Origin: DASPJQ01 sp035299065
GTDB taxonomy: Bacteria > Bacteroidota > Bacteroidia > Flavobacteriales_D > UBA2798
Length of the DNA stretch: 13,671 bases
Direction: 5' to 3'
Assembly (NCBI GenBank): GCA_035299065.1
Contig: DATGXI010000050.1
Location: 1-13,671 of the forward strand
A program made the translations under genes and the position numbers. This document shows, one piece after another, positions 6,277-13,656 of the stretch. The notes under the pieces were generated by a model. It saw only the letters and a program-made list of their open reading frames with translations, was not told the DNA's origin and did no database searches. Within the stretch, counting starts at the first letter, position 1, and each line of letters starts with the position of its first letter.

Positions 6277-7317
6277 TTATTTCTGATTTTCGCTGCTCAA
6301 TTCTTTATTTATCTCCGTAATCAACCCTGTACCTTCATACACAAATCCACTGTACAACTGTATTAAACAGGCTCCGGCTTTTAACATGGCTTTTGCATCA
6401 GCTGCGCTGTGTATACCCCCTACTCCAATCACAGGAATTTTTCCTTCCGATTTTTTTACAATGTACGCTACCACCTCAAGCGCGCGTTTTGTCAATGGTT
6501 TTCCACTAAGTCCGCCCGCGCCTATTTTTTCAGCTTCTTCTTTTGTTGCTTTTAAATTTCCACGCCATATGGTTGTGTTGGTGGCAACAATGCCTGACAG
6601 GTTTAATTCTTTGGCAATATCAATAACATCGTCAAGCTGGGTATCGGTCAAATCAGGTGCTATTTTCAATAATACGGGTTTTGGTTTTTCCTTTTTTAAA
6701 TTTGCCGTTATCACGGCTGACAACAGTGCTTTCAACGGTTCTTTATCCTGAAGCTCACGCAAATTGGGCGTATTGGGCGAACTCACATTCACCACAAAAT
6801 AATCTACGTACGGAAAAAGTTTTTCAAAGCATATTAAATAATCACTAATGGCATCTTCATTGGGGGTAATTTTATTTTTTCCAATATTTCCGCCAATTAC
6901 AATATTTTTTGGCCGGTTTTTAAGGCGCTCAACCATGGCGTCAACCCCCTCGTTGTTAAATCCCATGCGGTTAATCAATGCTTCGTCCTTTTTTAAGCGA
7001 AACAAACGCGGCTTATCATTACCTGGCTGGCCTTTTGGCGTTACTGTACCCACCTCAACGCTGCCAAATCCCATTTCGGCCAATTGGTGCATAAACTTTG
7101 CATCTTTATCAAAACCGGCTGCCATTCCAACCGGGTTTGGAAATGTAATTCCAAACGCTTTGCGTTGCAAATTTTGGTGGTCGTGTATTTTTTTGCGTTT
7201 AAAAAACAAGTTGAACAAAGGAATTGACAAAGCAAGCTTATGTAATTTCAATGCTTTATAATGCGCCTTTTCAGGATCTAATGAGAATAAATAAGGTTTG
7301 ATGAAGAGTTTGTACAT
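6277..7317 (-). CDS. pyrD: Dihydroorotate dehydrogenase (quinone), class 2
   Basis: This 346-aa FMN enzyme oxidises dihydroorotate to orotate, the fourth step of pyrimidine synthesis, passing electrons to membrane quinone. Class 2 is shown by the N-terminal extension (about residues 1-45, with hydrophobic and basic stretches) that docks on the membrane, and by Ser as catalytic base in NVSSPNTPNLRE (Ser180) where class 1 enzymes use Cys. Other motifs are NPVGMAAGFDKD (61-72), RMGFNNEG (117-124), LLKIAPDLTD (216-225), ATNTT (245-249), GGLSGKPLT (268-276), IGVGGIHS (297-304) and LYSGFVYEG (321-329). All are intact and the length is typical. It heads a three-gene minus-strand run; the 5' region contains several inverted repeats. 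Confidence 0.97.
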   Translation of the reverse strand: MYKLFIKPYLFSLDPEKAHYKALKLHKLALSIPLFNLFFKRKKIHDHQNLQRKAFGITFPNPVGMAAGFDKDAKFMHQLAEMGFGSVEVGTVTPKGQPGNDKPRLFRLKKDEALINRMGFNNEGVDAMVERLKNRPKNIVIGGNIGKNKITPNEDAISDYLICFEKLFPYVDYFVVNVSSPNTPNLRELQDKEPLKALLSAVITANLKKEKPKPVLLKIAPDLTDTQLDDVIDIAKELNLSGIVATNTTIWRGNLKATKEEAEKIGAGGLSGKPLTKRALEVVAYIVKKSEGKIPVIGVGGIHSAADAKAMLKAGACLIQLYSGFVYEGTGLITEINKELSSENQK

Positions 7318-7350
7318 GGGGACAAGTTAATTAAAAAGGTTATCCGTTAT

Positions 7351-7420
7351 CCGATATTCTATATTCGGGAGCTTGGGTTTTGACTAACACTATGTGTTAA
7401 TAAGCGTGTGAGGGTACGCT
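7351..7420. repeat. Cluster of three inverted repeats in the pyrD upstream region
   Basis: Three dyads lie within 70 nt. CCGATAT pairs with ATA-TCGG at 7351-7368, with one bulged base. TAACAC/GTGTTA at 7385-7399 is a perfect 6-bp-arm palindrome with a 3-nt centre. AGCGT/ACGCT at 7403-7420 has 5-bp arms. They lie 34-103 nt upstream of the pyrD start. The middle one has the size of an operator half-site pair. No U-tract follows any of them. Confidence 0.35.
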
Positions 7421-7485
7421 ACTAATTTTCATTAAAAAAAATCCCATGAACATGATTTACAAGCGTTTTTGAAACTACACTGAAT

Positions 7486-7563
7486 TTACAACCTGGTTTC
7501 AGCTGTTCTGAGAATGTAACAATACACAAAATATACTTTCGAGGCGGCCCCGGGTCTAAACAT
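7486..7563 (-). pseudogene. Possible 5' remnant of a GIY-YIG nuclease gene
   Basis: From the ATG at 7563 the minus strand reads MFRPGAASK followed by VYFVYCYILRT and stops at 7486, 25 codons in all. The second part resembles the first strand of GIY-YIG domains (typically a VYxVYILRS-like run), and nothing that could be the rest of the domain follows in any frame. The DNA for RPGAAS is strikingly GC-rich (GGCCCCGGG on the plus strand) against its surroundings. Bacteroidota genomes often carry small GIY-YIG genes. The match is short, so this may be coincidence. Confidence 0.22.
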
Positions 7564-7571
7564 ATGAAAAC

Positions 7572-7600
7572 AAAAAAGCCGTGGAAAATCCACGGCTTTT
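7572..7600 (-). terminator. Rho-independent terminator of the M16 operon
   Basis: The arms AAAAGCCGTGGA and TCCACGGCTTTT (7574-7585 and 7589-7600) form a perfect 12-bp stem with a 3-nt loop. On the minus strand the GC-rich stem runs into TTTTTTG, the expected U-tract. It starts 21 nt beyond the stop of the larger M16 gene, which ends at 7622. This is the clearest terminator in the window. Confidence 0.9.
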
Positions 7601-7621
7601 AATGATTTTATGTAAGGTCTT

Positions 7622-9781
7622 TTATTTGATGGTAAACACCGCGTCATCCATTTTAGCATTTTGCTCAACCTTGGTAACTTTTCCTGCAATTGCAGCTTGT
7701 CCAAAATCGATGTTAATGCTGTGCGGATATTTTACTTTACCTACTTCTTTGTAGTCACCAAAGTCAGTGATAATGGTTACACTACCTTGTGGCGATGTTT
7801 TGGTTTCTTCAGAACGCACTTTTAACCCAGTAGCTACGTCAAAATATTTAAGGCTTTTGTTGCCTTTTTTGTCAAGCACTTCAAGTTTATAAACGTCTTT
7901 TCCGTTTAAGTTATCAATACCAACGGCATTGGCTGTAAAACCAAGTTCTTTGTAACGCATCTCAGGGTACATTTGGTTTTCATCAACTTTTTCAGTCAAT
8001 TCTGCTCCTGTGTATTCCTTGCTACCGGTTTGCATGCTGGTTTCAACCAAACGTTTTCCATCATACGTAGTACTTTGAACAACCATTGCACCGTTAAACA
8101 ACATTTCTTCCTTGAATTTATAAGGAGCTTTTTTAGTTGCAGCCTTGTGATAGGTCACAAAATTTAATTTTTGCCCCTGTACACTGCCTTCCATGCTTAT
8201 TTTTTCGTCTTTAATCGCAATCAGGTTTTCTTTACCACCTATTGCTTTGATGTAATTGTCAAGAATGGTTTGTGCAGTTATGCCTGCAGGAATTGGTTTG
8301 GTCAATACTTCAGGATCGCCAAGGTAATCGTATAGATCTACTTTACCATCGGCACTGAATTTTTTCAAACCGTTCAATACTTTTTCTTTATCGCCTACTA
8401 CAAGAATATACGCCTGTTCAGGACGAACGTATTTTTTTGCCATGGCCTGAACATCTTCAACCGTTACTTCTGACAAACGCTTCAAATAGGTTTGATAATA
8501 ATCTTCAGGTAACTTATATTTTTCAATGTTGTTGGCAAACTTTGCAATGGTTGACGGCCTTTCAAGCGCTATTGAGAATTCACCTGCCATGTTTTTCTTA
8601 GCCGATTCCAATTCTTCAACCGATACTTTTTCATCAATGATTTTATTCATCTCTTTGAAAAACTCGCCTACTGCCGAATCCGTTGCCATTGTACGCACAT
8701 CGGCAAACGCCATAAAGTTTCCAATATTTTCATCCGTTGAAACACGTGAATACGCTCCATACGTAAAGTTATATGTTTCACGCAGGTTCCTGAACAAACG
8801 TGCTGTTGCATCGCCTCCAAGGATTTTGCTCATCACTGCTACTTTCAATTCATCAGGATTACCTGGTTTGAAATCCAACGGGTAAGTAATGCGAATAGTA
8901 GATTGCGCAGCACCACCTTTGTTTGCCAATGAAACTTTGGTTGCTTTAGGAGATGCTACTGGTGGAACTTCGTGTTTTTTCACTTCACCTTTATTCCATC
9001 CTGCAAGGTATTTATCCATCATTGCTTTAGCCTCAGCTACGGTAATATCACCAACAATGGTTACATAACCTACATTCGGTTTGAAATACTGGTCATAATA
9101 ACCTTTACAATCCTCCAACGTAATGTTATCAACGTTAGCTTCAGTTTGAACTTCACCGTAGGCATGATCTTTTCCGTAAATAACGGCTTTGCTCAGATTG
9201 CCCATCATAGCATCAGGACTACTTTTTTGCGTGGCAAGACCTGACTTGGTTTGTTTCTTGATCTTGTCAAGCTCGTCTTGCTTGAATACTGAATTCAACA
9301 ATACATCGCTGTAAATTTGCATGTACGTATCCAGGTGTTTTTTTAAACATGAACCATAAAGACCTCCGGAACTTGGACTGATTTCAGCTCCAATAAAATC
9401 AACTTTTTCATTGATCTGGTCTTTGGTCATTGTTTTGGTAGCAGTTCCAATCAACTGTCCTGCCATGTCAACATAACCTACCTTATCGCCTTCCTTAAAC
9501 GGATCAATGTCCAATGACATGTTGATGGATACTTTTGGAATCTTGTGGTTTTCCACAACAAAAACGGTTAACCCGTTTGGCATTACAAATTTTTCAGCCT
9601 TACCCAATTTTACTTCGGGAGCAGGACCAGCAACCGGACGTTTTGAACGGTCAAGTTTTGTAGTGGTCTTGTTTGTTTTGGTGTTTTTATCATTTACAAT
9701 ACCCGAATTTTGGGCAAATACCGCTCCCGTCAAAAGAAGGGCAGCAGCTGTATAAATTGATTTTTGAATGATTGTCTTCAT
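7622..9781 (-). CDS. M16B peptidase-family subunit without zinc site, fused to a LolA-like domain
   Basis: This is a 719-aa exported protein with a signal peptide ending LTGAVFA, likely cut before Gln24. Residues about 55-480 carry two M16 halves, starting KFVMPNGLTVFVVENHK. Where active members have HxxEH, this one reads GYVDMAGQLIG (102-112), so it cannot bind catalytic zinc. It does keep the C-half Arg/Tyr motif, NLRETYNFTYGAYS, with Arg334 and Tyr341 at the canonical spacing of seven. Residues about 500-719 begin ITAQTILDNYIKAIGGKENL and continue as a long beta-rich domain (for example KYFDVATGLKVRSEE and ITDFGDYKEVGKVKYPHSIN) resembling LolA or outer-membrane lipoprotein-sorting folds. 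It follows the active subunit by 20 nt and probably forms a heterodimer with it. Confidence 0.9.
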   Translation of the reverse strand: MKTIIQKSIYTAAALLLTGAVFAQNSGIVNDKNTKTNKTTTKLDRSKRPVAGPAPEVKLGKAEKFVMPNGLTVFVVENHKIPKVSINMSLDIDPFKEGDKVGYVDMAGQLIGTATKTMTKDQINEKVDFIGAEISPSSGGLYGSCLKKHLDTYMQIYSDVLLNSVFKQDELDKIKKQTKSGLATQKSSPDAMMGNLSKAVIYGKDHAYGEVQTEANVDNITLEDCKGYYDQYFKPNVGYVTIVGDITVAEAKAMMDKYLAGWNKGEVKKHEVPPVASPKATKVSLANKGGAAQSTIRITYPLDFKPGNPDELKVAVMSKILGGDATARLFRNLRETYNFTYGAYSRVSTDENIGNFMAFADVRTMATDSAVGEFFKEMNKIIDEKVSVEELESAKKNMAGEFSIALERPSTIAKFANNIEKYKLPEDYYQTYLKRLSEVTVEDVQAMAKKYVRPEQAYILVVGDKEKVLNGLKKFSADGKVDLYDYLGDPEVLTKPIPAGITAQTILDNYIKAIGGKENLIAIKDEKISMEGSVQGQKLNFVTYHKAATKKAPYKFKEEMLFNGAMVVQSTTYDGKRLVETSMQTGSKEYTGAELTEKVDENQMYPEMRYKELGFTANAVGIDNLNGKDVYKLEVLDKKGNKSLKYFDVATGLKVRSEETKTSPQGSVTIITDFGDYKEVGKVKYPHSINIDFGQAAIAGKVTKVEQNAKMDDAVFTIK

Positions 9782-9801
9782 AATTTTTTTCCTCCCTGGT
9801 T

Positions 9802-11124
9802 TTATTGTTCTTTAGGTAAGTAATACAATACAACCCTGTTTTGTTTGGTAAAATATTTATTGGCAACACGTTTAATGTCTTCGCGTGTTACTTTCAAATA
9901 ACGGTCAAGTTCAGTATTGATCAGGTTAGCATCGCCATAATACACTTCGTAATTTGCAAGGCTTTCGGCAATCCCTTCCATGGTTGAATTGCTTCCAATA
10001 AAATCATTTTCAACCTGGTTTTTTAATTTTTGGAATTCTTCTTCACTAATAAGGTCTTTTTTCACCTTGTCAATTTCTGCGTCTATGGCTGTTTCCAAAT
10101 CGGCTGGACTAACGTCCATGTTTGTAATACCAAACATCATGGCAATACCCGGGTCTTCGGTTGGAATGGCAAATGAACCTACGAACAAACTTTTTTGCTG
10201 CCTGTCTTTTACTTCTTTTTGCAAACGTGAACTTTCACCTTGTGACAGCAATTGGTTTAGCATTGACACAGCGTAAAAGTCAGGGTCAGCCTGGCCGGGA
10301 ATATGGTAACCCATAACAACTGCTGGTAATTGAATGTTGTCCCAAACTGTATCGCGCACTTCGGCTTTTTGCTCAGGTTCTACCACTTTAGGACGTGGTA
10401 TTAAGCGCAAACTTTTTGGAATTTCAGCAAAGTACTTGGTAACCCATTCTTTTGCCTGCTTTTGATCAATATCACCCGCAATGGTTAGTGTTGCGTTATT
10501 TGGAACATAATATGTTTTGTAAAAATCAAGAAACTCCTCCATGGTAGCAGCATCAATGTACTGTGCCGAGCCAATAGGAACCCAGTTATATGGGTGTACT
10601 TTATAGGCATGTCCATACATTTCCTGCAAAATTGAACCGTAAGGCTGGTTGTCAAGGCGAAGTTTTTTCTCCTCTTTCACAACACCACGTTGCGTTTCAA
10701 TTCCTTTTTCATCAATTTTTGCGTGTAGCATACGCTCACTTTCCATCCACAAAGCCAGTTCCAACTGGTTTGAAGGCATTACCTCGTAGTAATACGTACG
10801 GTCAAATGAAGTATTGGCATTTAAATTTCCACCGTTGCTTTCAACAAGTTTCATGTATTCGCCACGGCCCATGTTTTCGCTTCCTTCAAACATTAAATGT
10901 TCAAAGAAGTGTGCGAAACCGGTACGTTTCGGATCTTCGTTTTTAGAACCCACGTGATAAAGCACCGAAACGGTTACAATGGGTGTTTTATGGTCTTCGT
11001 GCAAAATCACATGCAATCCGTTCGGAAGATCGAATTCGGTAAACGTGATTTTGTTCATTTGCGCGGTTGTTGCATTTGCAAGTGCAAGCAAAGCAACCGA
11101 ACTTAAGGCAACATTCTTAAACAT
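9802..11124 (-). CDS. M16B zinc peptidase, catalytic subunit
   Basis: This 440-aa exported zinc metallopeptidase has a signal peptide MFKNVALSSVALLALANATT, cut near Ala21-Gln22. The inverted zinc motif HFFEH (His72, Glu75, His76) lies in RTGFAHFFEHLMFEGSEN. The third ligand is Glu151 or Glu152 in RGVVKEEKKLRLDNQPYG, about 76 residues later as the family requires. The substrate Arg/Tyr pair of the second half is missing: the aligned stretch reads SSRLQKEVKDRQQKSLFVG, with Lys306 for Arg and Leu313/Phe314 for Tyr. The downstream subunit supplies that pair. This division of labour is known from two-subunit M16B enzymes such as Sphingomonas SPH2681/SPH2682. The natural substrate is unknown; it probably degrades peptides in the periplasm. 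Confidence 0.94.
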   Translation of the reverse strand: MFKNVALSSVALLALANATTAQMNKITFTEFDLPNGLHVILHEDHKTPIVTVSVLYHVGSKNEDPKRTGFAHFFEHLMFEGSENMGRGEYMKLVESNGGNLNANTSFDRTYYYEVMPSNQLELALWMESERMLHAKIDEKGIETQRGVVKEEKKLRLDNQPYGSILQEMYGHAYKVHPYNWVPIGSAQYIDAATMEEFLDFYKTYYVPNNATLTIAGDIDQKQAKEWVTKYFAEIPKSLRLIPRPKVVEPEQKAEVRDTVWDNIQLPAVVMGYHIPGQADPDFYAVSMLNQLLSQGESSRLQKEVKDRQQKSLFVGSFAIPTEDPGIAMMFGITNMDVSPADLETAIDAEIDKVKKDLISEEEFQKLKNQVENDFIGSNSTMEGIAESLANYEVYYGDANLINTELDRYLKVTREDIKRVANKYFTKQNRVVLYYLPKEQ

Positions 11125-11389
11125 AGCTTACTTTTAATTTAATGTAAAAATACCCTTTTCGGCAATAATTGGTCCATATTAAATACAGGAATGGAAATAA
11201 AGTATGGTAAATGGCAAGTTGGGCGTTAAGATTTCATAAAAACGAACAGCCAGGAACGTAATTTACAGAAATTCAACTCATTATATGTGAGCCTGGTCAT
11301 TTTATCATTTCAAATCATTACGAATTCTAAATCAGGGAACAACAAATCAGCGCAAACAGCGTTTGATTCAATAACCAAACTGTGAAAAA

Positions 11390-12019
11390 ATGAAACCTGG
11401 TAAATTGCTCATCTCTGCCTGCTGCATGGTTCTTACTTTTGCATCATGCCAAAAAGAAAAGAACCAGTTCAAGTACCATGGCGTTATTTACGACAGGGAA
11501 ACCCATATGCCAATTGAAAATGCAACAGTAAGCCTGCTTGAATCAAAAGATTTTCAAGATCCTTCAATCAACCCCAGAGTACTTCAAACAATGGTTACCA
11601 GTGCCAATGGATCCTATGCTTTTGAATTTAATTTCTCTCCGCGAAAAAAGTACCGTTTACAGGTTAATAAACCAGATGGTTGTTATAATTACGAAAGTTA
11701 TGATTTGAATACAAATAAAACAGGCGAGCAGGATCTTTATGTTTTATCTGAAACAATTCTATACCTGCACGTTAAGAACCAAACCCCGATTGATAATTTT
11801 GACCGTATTGCCTTTGCGTATTCCGACACGGCACAGCATTGGGAAAGCCGAATGTACGAAGGCGAACACATTAACGACATGGTTCCACATGCCGTAATGA
11901 AATTAAACCAGAAAACGTATATAAAAAGCTTCATTTATAAAGCTGGTGTTGAAACCATACGGCTTGACTCCATTACACCCACCACATGCGGCAATGTTAC
12001 ATTTGATGTATTTTATTAA
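11390..12019 (+). CDS. Array lipoprotein 1 (beta-sandwich-like, PTTC C-terminus)
   Basis: This 209-aa lipoprotein has a signal MKPGKLLISACCMVLTFASC with acylated Cys20, then QKEK. Residues about 28-95 resemble a carboxypeptidase-regulatory-like or transthyretin-like beta-sandwich: YHGVIYDRETHMPIENATVS, then a NGSYAFEF turn and KKYRLQVNKP. The second half (about 118-209) starts SETILYLHVKNQTP and ends with TYIKSFIYKAG, TIRLDS and TPTTCGNVTFDVFY. Cys98 and Cys200 are the only non-lipobox Cys shared with the next two proteins and may form a disulfide. The next three genes are paralogues on the same strand; the following one starts 15 nt on. It is probably surface or periplasmic. No function is recognised. 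Confidence 0.82.
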   Translation: MKPGKLLISACCMVLTFASCQKEKNQFKYHGVIYDRETHMPIENATVSLLESKDFQDPSINPRVLQTMVTSANGSYAFEFNFSPRKKYRLQVNKPDGCYNYESYDLNTNKTGEQDLYVLSETILYLHVKNQTPIDNFDRIAFAYSDTAQHWESRMYEGEHINDMVPHAVMKLNQKTYIKSFIYKAGVETIRLDSITPTTCGNVTFDVFY

Positions 12020-12034
12020 GTATTAAAAATTCTG

Positions 12035-12652
12035 ATGATGCGATCTCCGTTAACAATGGTAATGCTTTTACTGATGGTTCTGGCATCCTGTAAAAAACAA
12101 AACAAAGAAACCACCATTGAAGGAAGGGTAGTTGAATCATATGCGCAAAGAAATATAGCATATGCCGATGTATACCTTATGGAAGCTGACAATACGGAAG
12201 GTAAAAATGCACACTCAATTGAAAAGAAAACAAGTGATGCTGAAGGCAAGTTCATGTTTACATTCAAACCGGTTAAAAACAAGGCGTACGCTCTTAAATT
12301 TATGAAAGGTTGTTTTAACCATACATCGGCCTTCATAGAGCGAAAAGAAAACAACTACCAGCACACATACCGGGTTGCCGGAAACGGCCAACTGTTCATA
12401 GCAGTCAAAAATACAAGTCCTTTTGATGGCAATGACCAGTTTAATTTCTCATTAAACAAAAATGCTACGGCTGGTGAATATCCTGTGTTTTCCGGGACTT
12501 CGGTTGATTATCTCATTCATTCAACCTATGTAACCGAAAACGAAAAAATATACATTAAAAGCTTCGTGACTAAAAACGGCATTTCCACTGTAAAACTTGA
12601 TTCAATTGTACCAACAACATGTGATAACATAACATTCAACCTGAATTATTAG
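12035..12652 (+). CDS. Array lipoprotein 2, paralogue of 1 and 3
   Basis: This 205-aa lipoprotein has lipobox VLASC, acylated Cys19 and a KKQNKE tether. Two adjacent ATGs (12035 and 12038) make the first residue uncertain by one. The N-terminal half follows the array pattern with TTIEGRVVESYAQRNIAYAD, a DAEGKFMFTF turn and KNKAYALKFM. Cys93 sits at the position of Cys98 in protein 1. The C-terminal half begins GQLFIAVKNTSPFDGND and ends IYIKSFVTKNG, STVKLDS and VPTTCDNITFNLNY, with Cys196. This end is nearly identical to that of protein 3, so these two are closer to each other than to protein 1. The next gene starts 10 nt later. No function is recognised. Confidence 0.82.
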   Translation: MMRSPLTMVMLLLMVLASCKKQNKETTIEGRVVESYAQRNIAYADVYLMEADNTEGKNAHSIEKKTSDAEGKFMFTFKPVKNKAYALKFMKGCFNHTSAFIERKENNYQHTYRVAGNGQLFIAVKNTSPFDGNDQFNFSLNKNATAGEYPVFSGTSVDYLIHSTYVTENEKIYIKSFVTKNGISTVKLDSIVPTTCDNITFNLNY

Positions 12653-12662
12653 CCCATTTAAT

Positions 12663-13289
12663 ATGAAATGGTCAATATTGATTGTCCTGGTAATTTTACT
12701 TTTTTGCAACGCCTGCAAAAAGGAAAAAGCTATGATCACCTATGAGGGCGTAATCACCGACCATACAACCGGTCAACCTTTAAAAGATGCTGATGTTTTT
12801 TTACAAAAAAGCGATGATGGGGGACAAACCGGTATAAATGAAGAGCTGGTCATGTCAACCAAAACAGATGTAAATGGCAGGTATGTTTTCCACTTTTACG
12901 CAACAAATAAAAAAAAGTACGGTATAAAAGTTTCAAAGCCGTCTGACTGTTATTCTTTTTTTTCGGGGTATTATATTCCAACCGCTAAGATCACTACGCG
13001 TAATTATGCCATTCGCACCGGCACACTTCTATTTATTCATCTAAAAAATGTTGCGCCTTTTGATGAAAATGATCATATTTGTTATGCCTTGTCAAAAAAC
13101 GCAACAGAATGTACCTCGTATACATATGGAGGCATGGAACTGGATGTTGTTGATTATTATTTTGAAATGAACCTGAACGAATATACATATATCAAAAGTT
13201 TTGTGACCAAAAACGGAATTACAACGGTAAAACTTGATTCTGTTATGCCCACAACCTGCAATAACATAATTTACAACCTGGATTTTTGA
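12663..13289 (+). CDS. Array lipoprotein 3, paralogue of 1 and 2
   Basis: This 208-aa lipoprotein has a signal MKWSILIVLVILLFCNACKK and acylated Cys18. The N-terminal half shows ITYEGVITDHTTGQPLKDAD, a VNGRYVFHF turn, KKKYGIKVSKPSDC (Cys96) and an aromatic stretch YSFFSGYY. The C-terminal half shows GTLLFIHLKNVAPFDENDH, then TYIKSFVTKNG, TTVKLDS and MPTTCNNIIYNLDF (Cys199). It has two further Cys, 140 and 150, absent from the others, which could form a second local disulfide. Its signal peptide shares the MKWS start and the FCxAC lipobox with protein 4, pointing to recent duplication. The gap to the next gene is 10 nt. Confidence 0.82.
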   Translation: MKWSILIVLVILLFCNACKKEKAMITYEGVITDHTTGQPLKDADVFLQKSDDGGQTGINEELVMSTKTDVNGRYVFHFYATNKKKYGIKVSKPSDCYSFFSGYYIPTAKITTRNYAIRTGTLLFIHLKNVAPFDENDHICYALSKNATECTSYTYGGMELDVVDYYFEMNLNEYTYIKSFVTKNGITTVKLDSVMPTTCNNIIYNLDF

Positions 13290-13299
13290 TGAATTAGCC

Positions 13300-13656
13300 A
13301 TGAAATGGTCCTTTTATATTTTCCTTGTAACTTTATTTTTTTGCAGTGCCTGTGCAAAAGAAAAAACACGCGCTACCATAAATGGCACCTTGTACGATGC
13401 CTATTCTGACTCACCAATTCCTAACATTACGGTCTCTATACTGGAGTCAAATCCAATTTCGATGAAAACTGACATGAAAGTTGTCAAAAGCTATTTAACC
13501 GGTAACGATGGTCGTTTCCACATCGAATTCAGGGTTAAAAACAACAAGGATTACAAAATCAGCCTCAATTCATCCACTCACAAATCGTACAGCATGGGTT
13601 ACGTTTTTCACAATGGCGAAGACTATAAATACGATTATTGGCTGGTTGAAGAATAA
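13300..13656 (+). CDS. Array lipoprotein 4, short paralogue lacking the C-terminal half
   Basis: This 118-aa lipoprotein has a signal MKWSFYIFLVTLFFCSAC, acylated Cys18, very close to protein 3. The N-terminal half matches the array: ATINGTLYDAYSDSPIPNIT, a GNDGRFHIEF turn and NNKDYKISLN. It then stops after DYWLVEE, just where the other three begin the LYLHVKN or LFIHLKN strand, so the whole PTTC half is absent. The Cys conserved after the KP segment is also missing (STHKSYSM instead). Either this is a natural one-domain member or it is broken: a -1 shift at 13650 would read on as RINHLQL, which resembles TILYLHV of protein 1. The window ends 15 nt after the stop, so this cannot be settled here. 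Confidence 0.72.
   Translation: MKWSFYIFLVTLFFCSACAKEKTRATINGTLYDAYSDSPIPNITVSILESNPISMKTDMKVVKSYLTGNDGRFHIEFRVKNNKDYKISLNSSTHKSYSMGYVFHNGEDYKYDYWLVEE

Larger units (their letters stand above)
7318..7621. other. Non-coding interval between pyrD and the M16 genes (304 nt)
   Basis: No intact gene is present. From left to right it holds the pyrD leader (7318 to about 7345), a cluster of three short inverted repeats (7351-7420), an A/T-rich stretch, a possible short GIY-YIG-like remnant with an unusual GC-rich patch (7486-7563), and the M16 terminator (7572-7600). The interval must contain the pyrD promoter, but no convincing TTTG / TAnnTTTG pair was found. Confidence 0.6.

Noticed and set aside
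6386..7261. Several plus-strand frames of 60-137 codons across pyrD
   Set aside because: All are antisense to an intact, motif-complete dihydroorotate dehydrogenase, and none has a recognisable domain.
7486..7704. 72-codon minus-strand frame overlapping the end of the large M16 gene
   Set aside because: Its 5' part overlaps the M16 coding end and the terminator and shows no domain. Only the last 25 codons have any resemblance to a known family, and these are treated separately as a possible remnant.
11353..11380. CAAAC / GTTTG / CAAAC pairings just before the first array lipoprotein, considered as an attenuator
   Set aside because: The arms are only 5 bp, have no U-tract and no leader peptide; chance is likely in A/T-rich DNA.
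11125..11389. Promoters for the divergent M16 operon and lipoprotein array
   Set aside because: A TATTTTTA box occurs on the minus strand near the M16 start, but no TTG lies at the right distance; no convincing pair was found on the plus strand. No other feature was seen in this gap.
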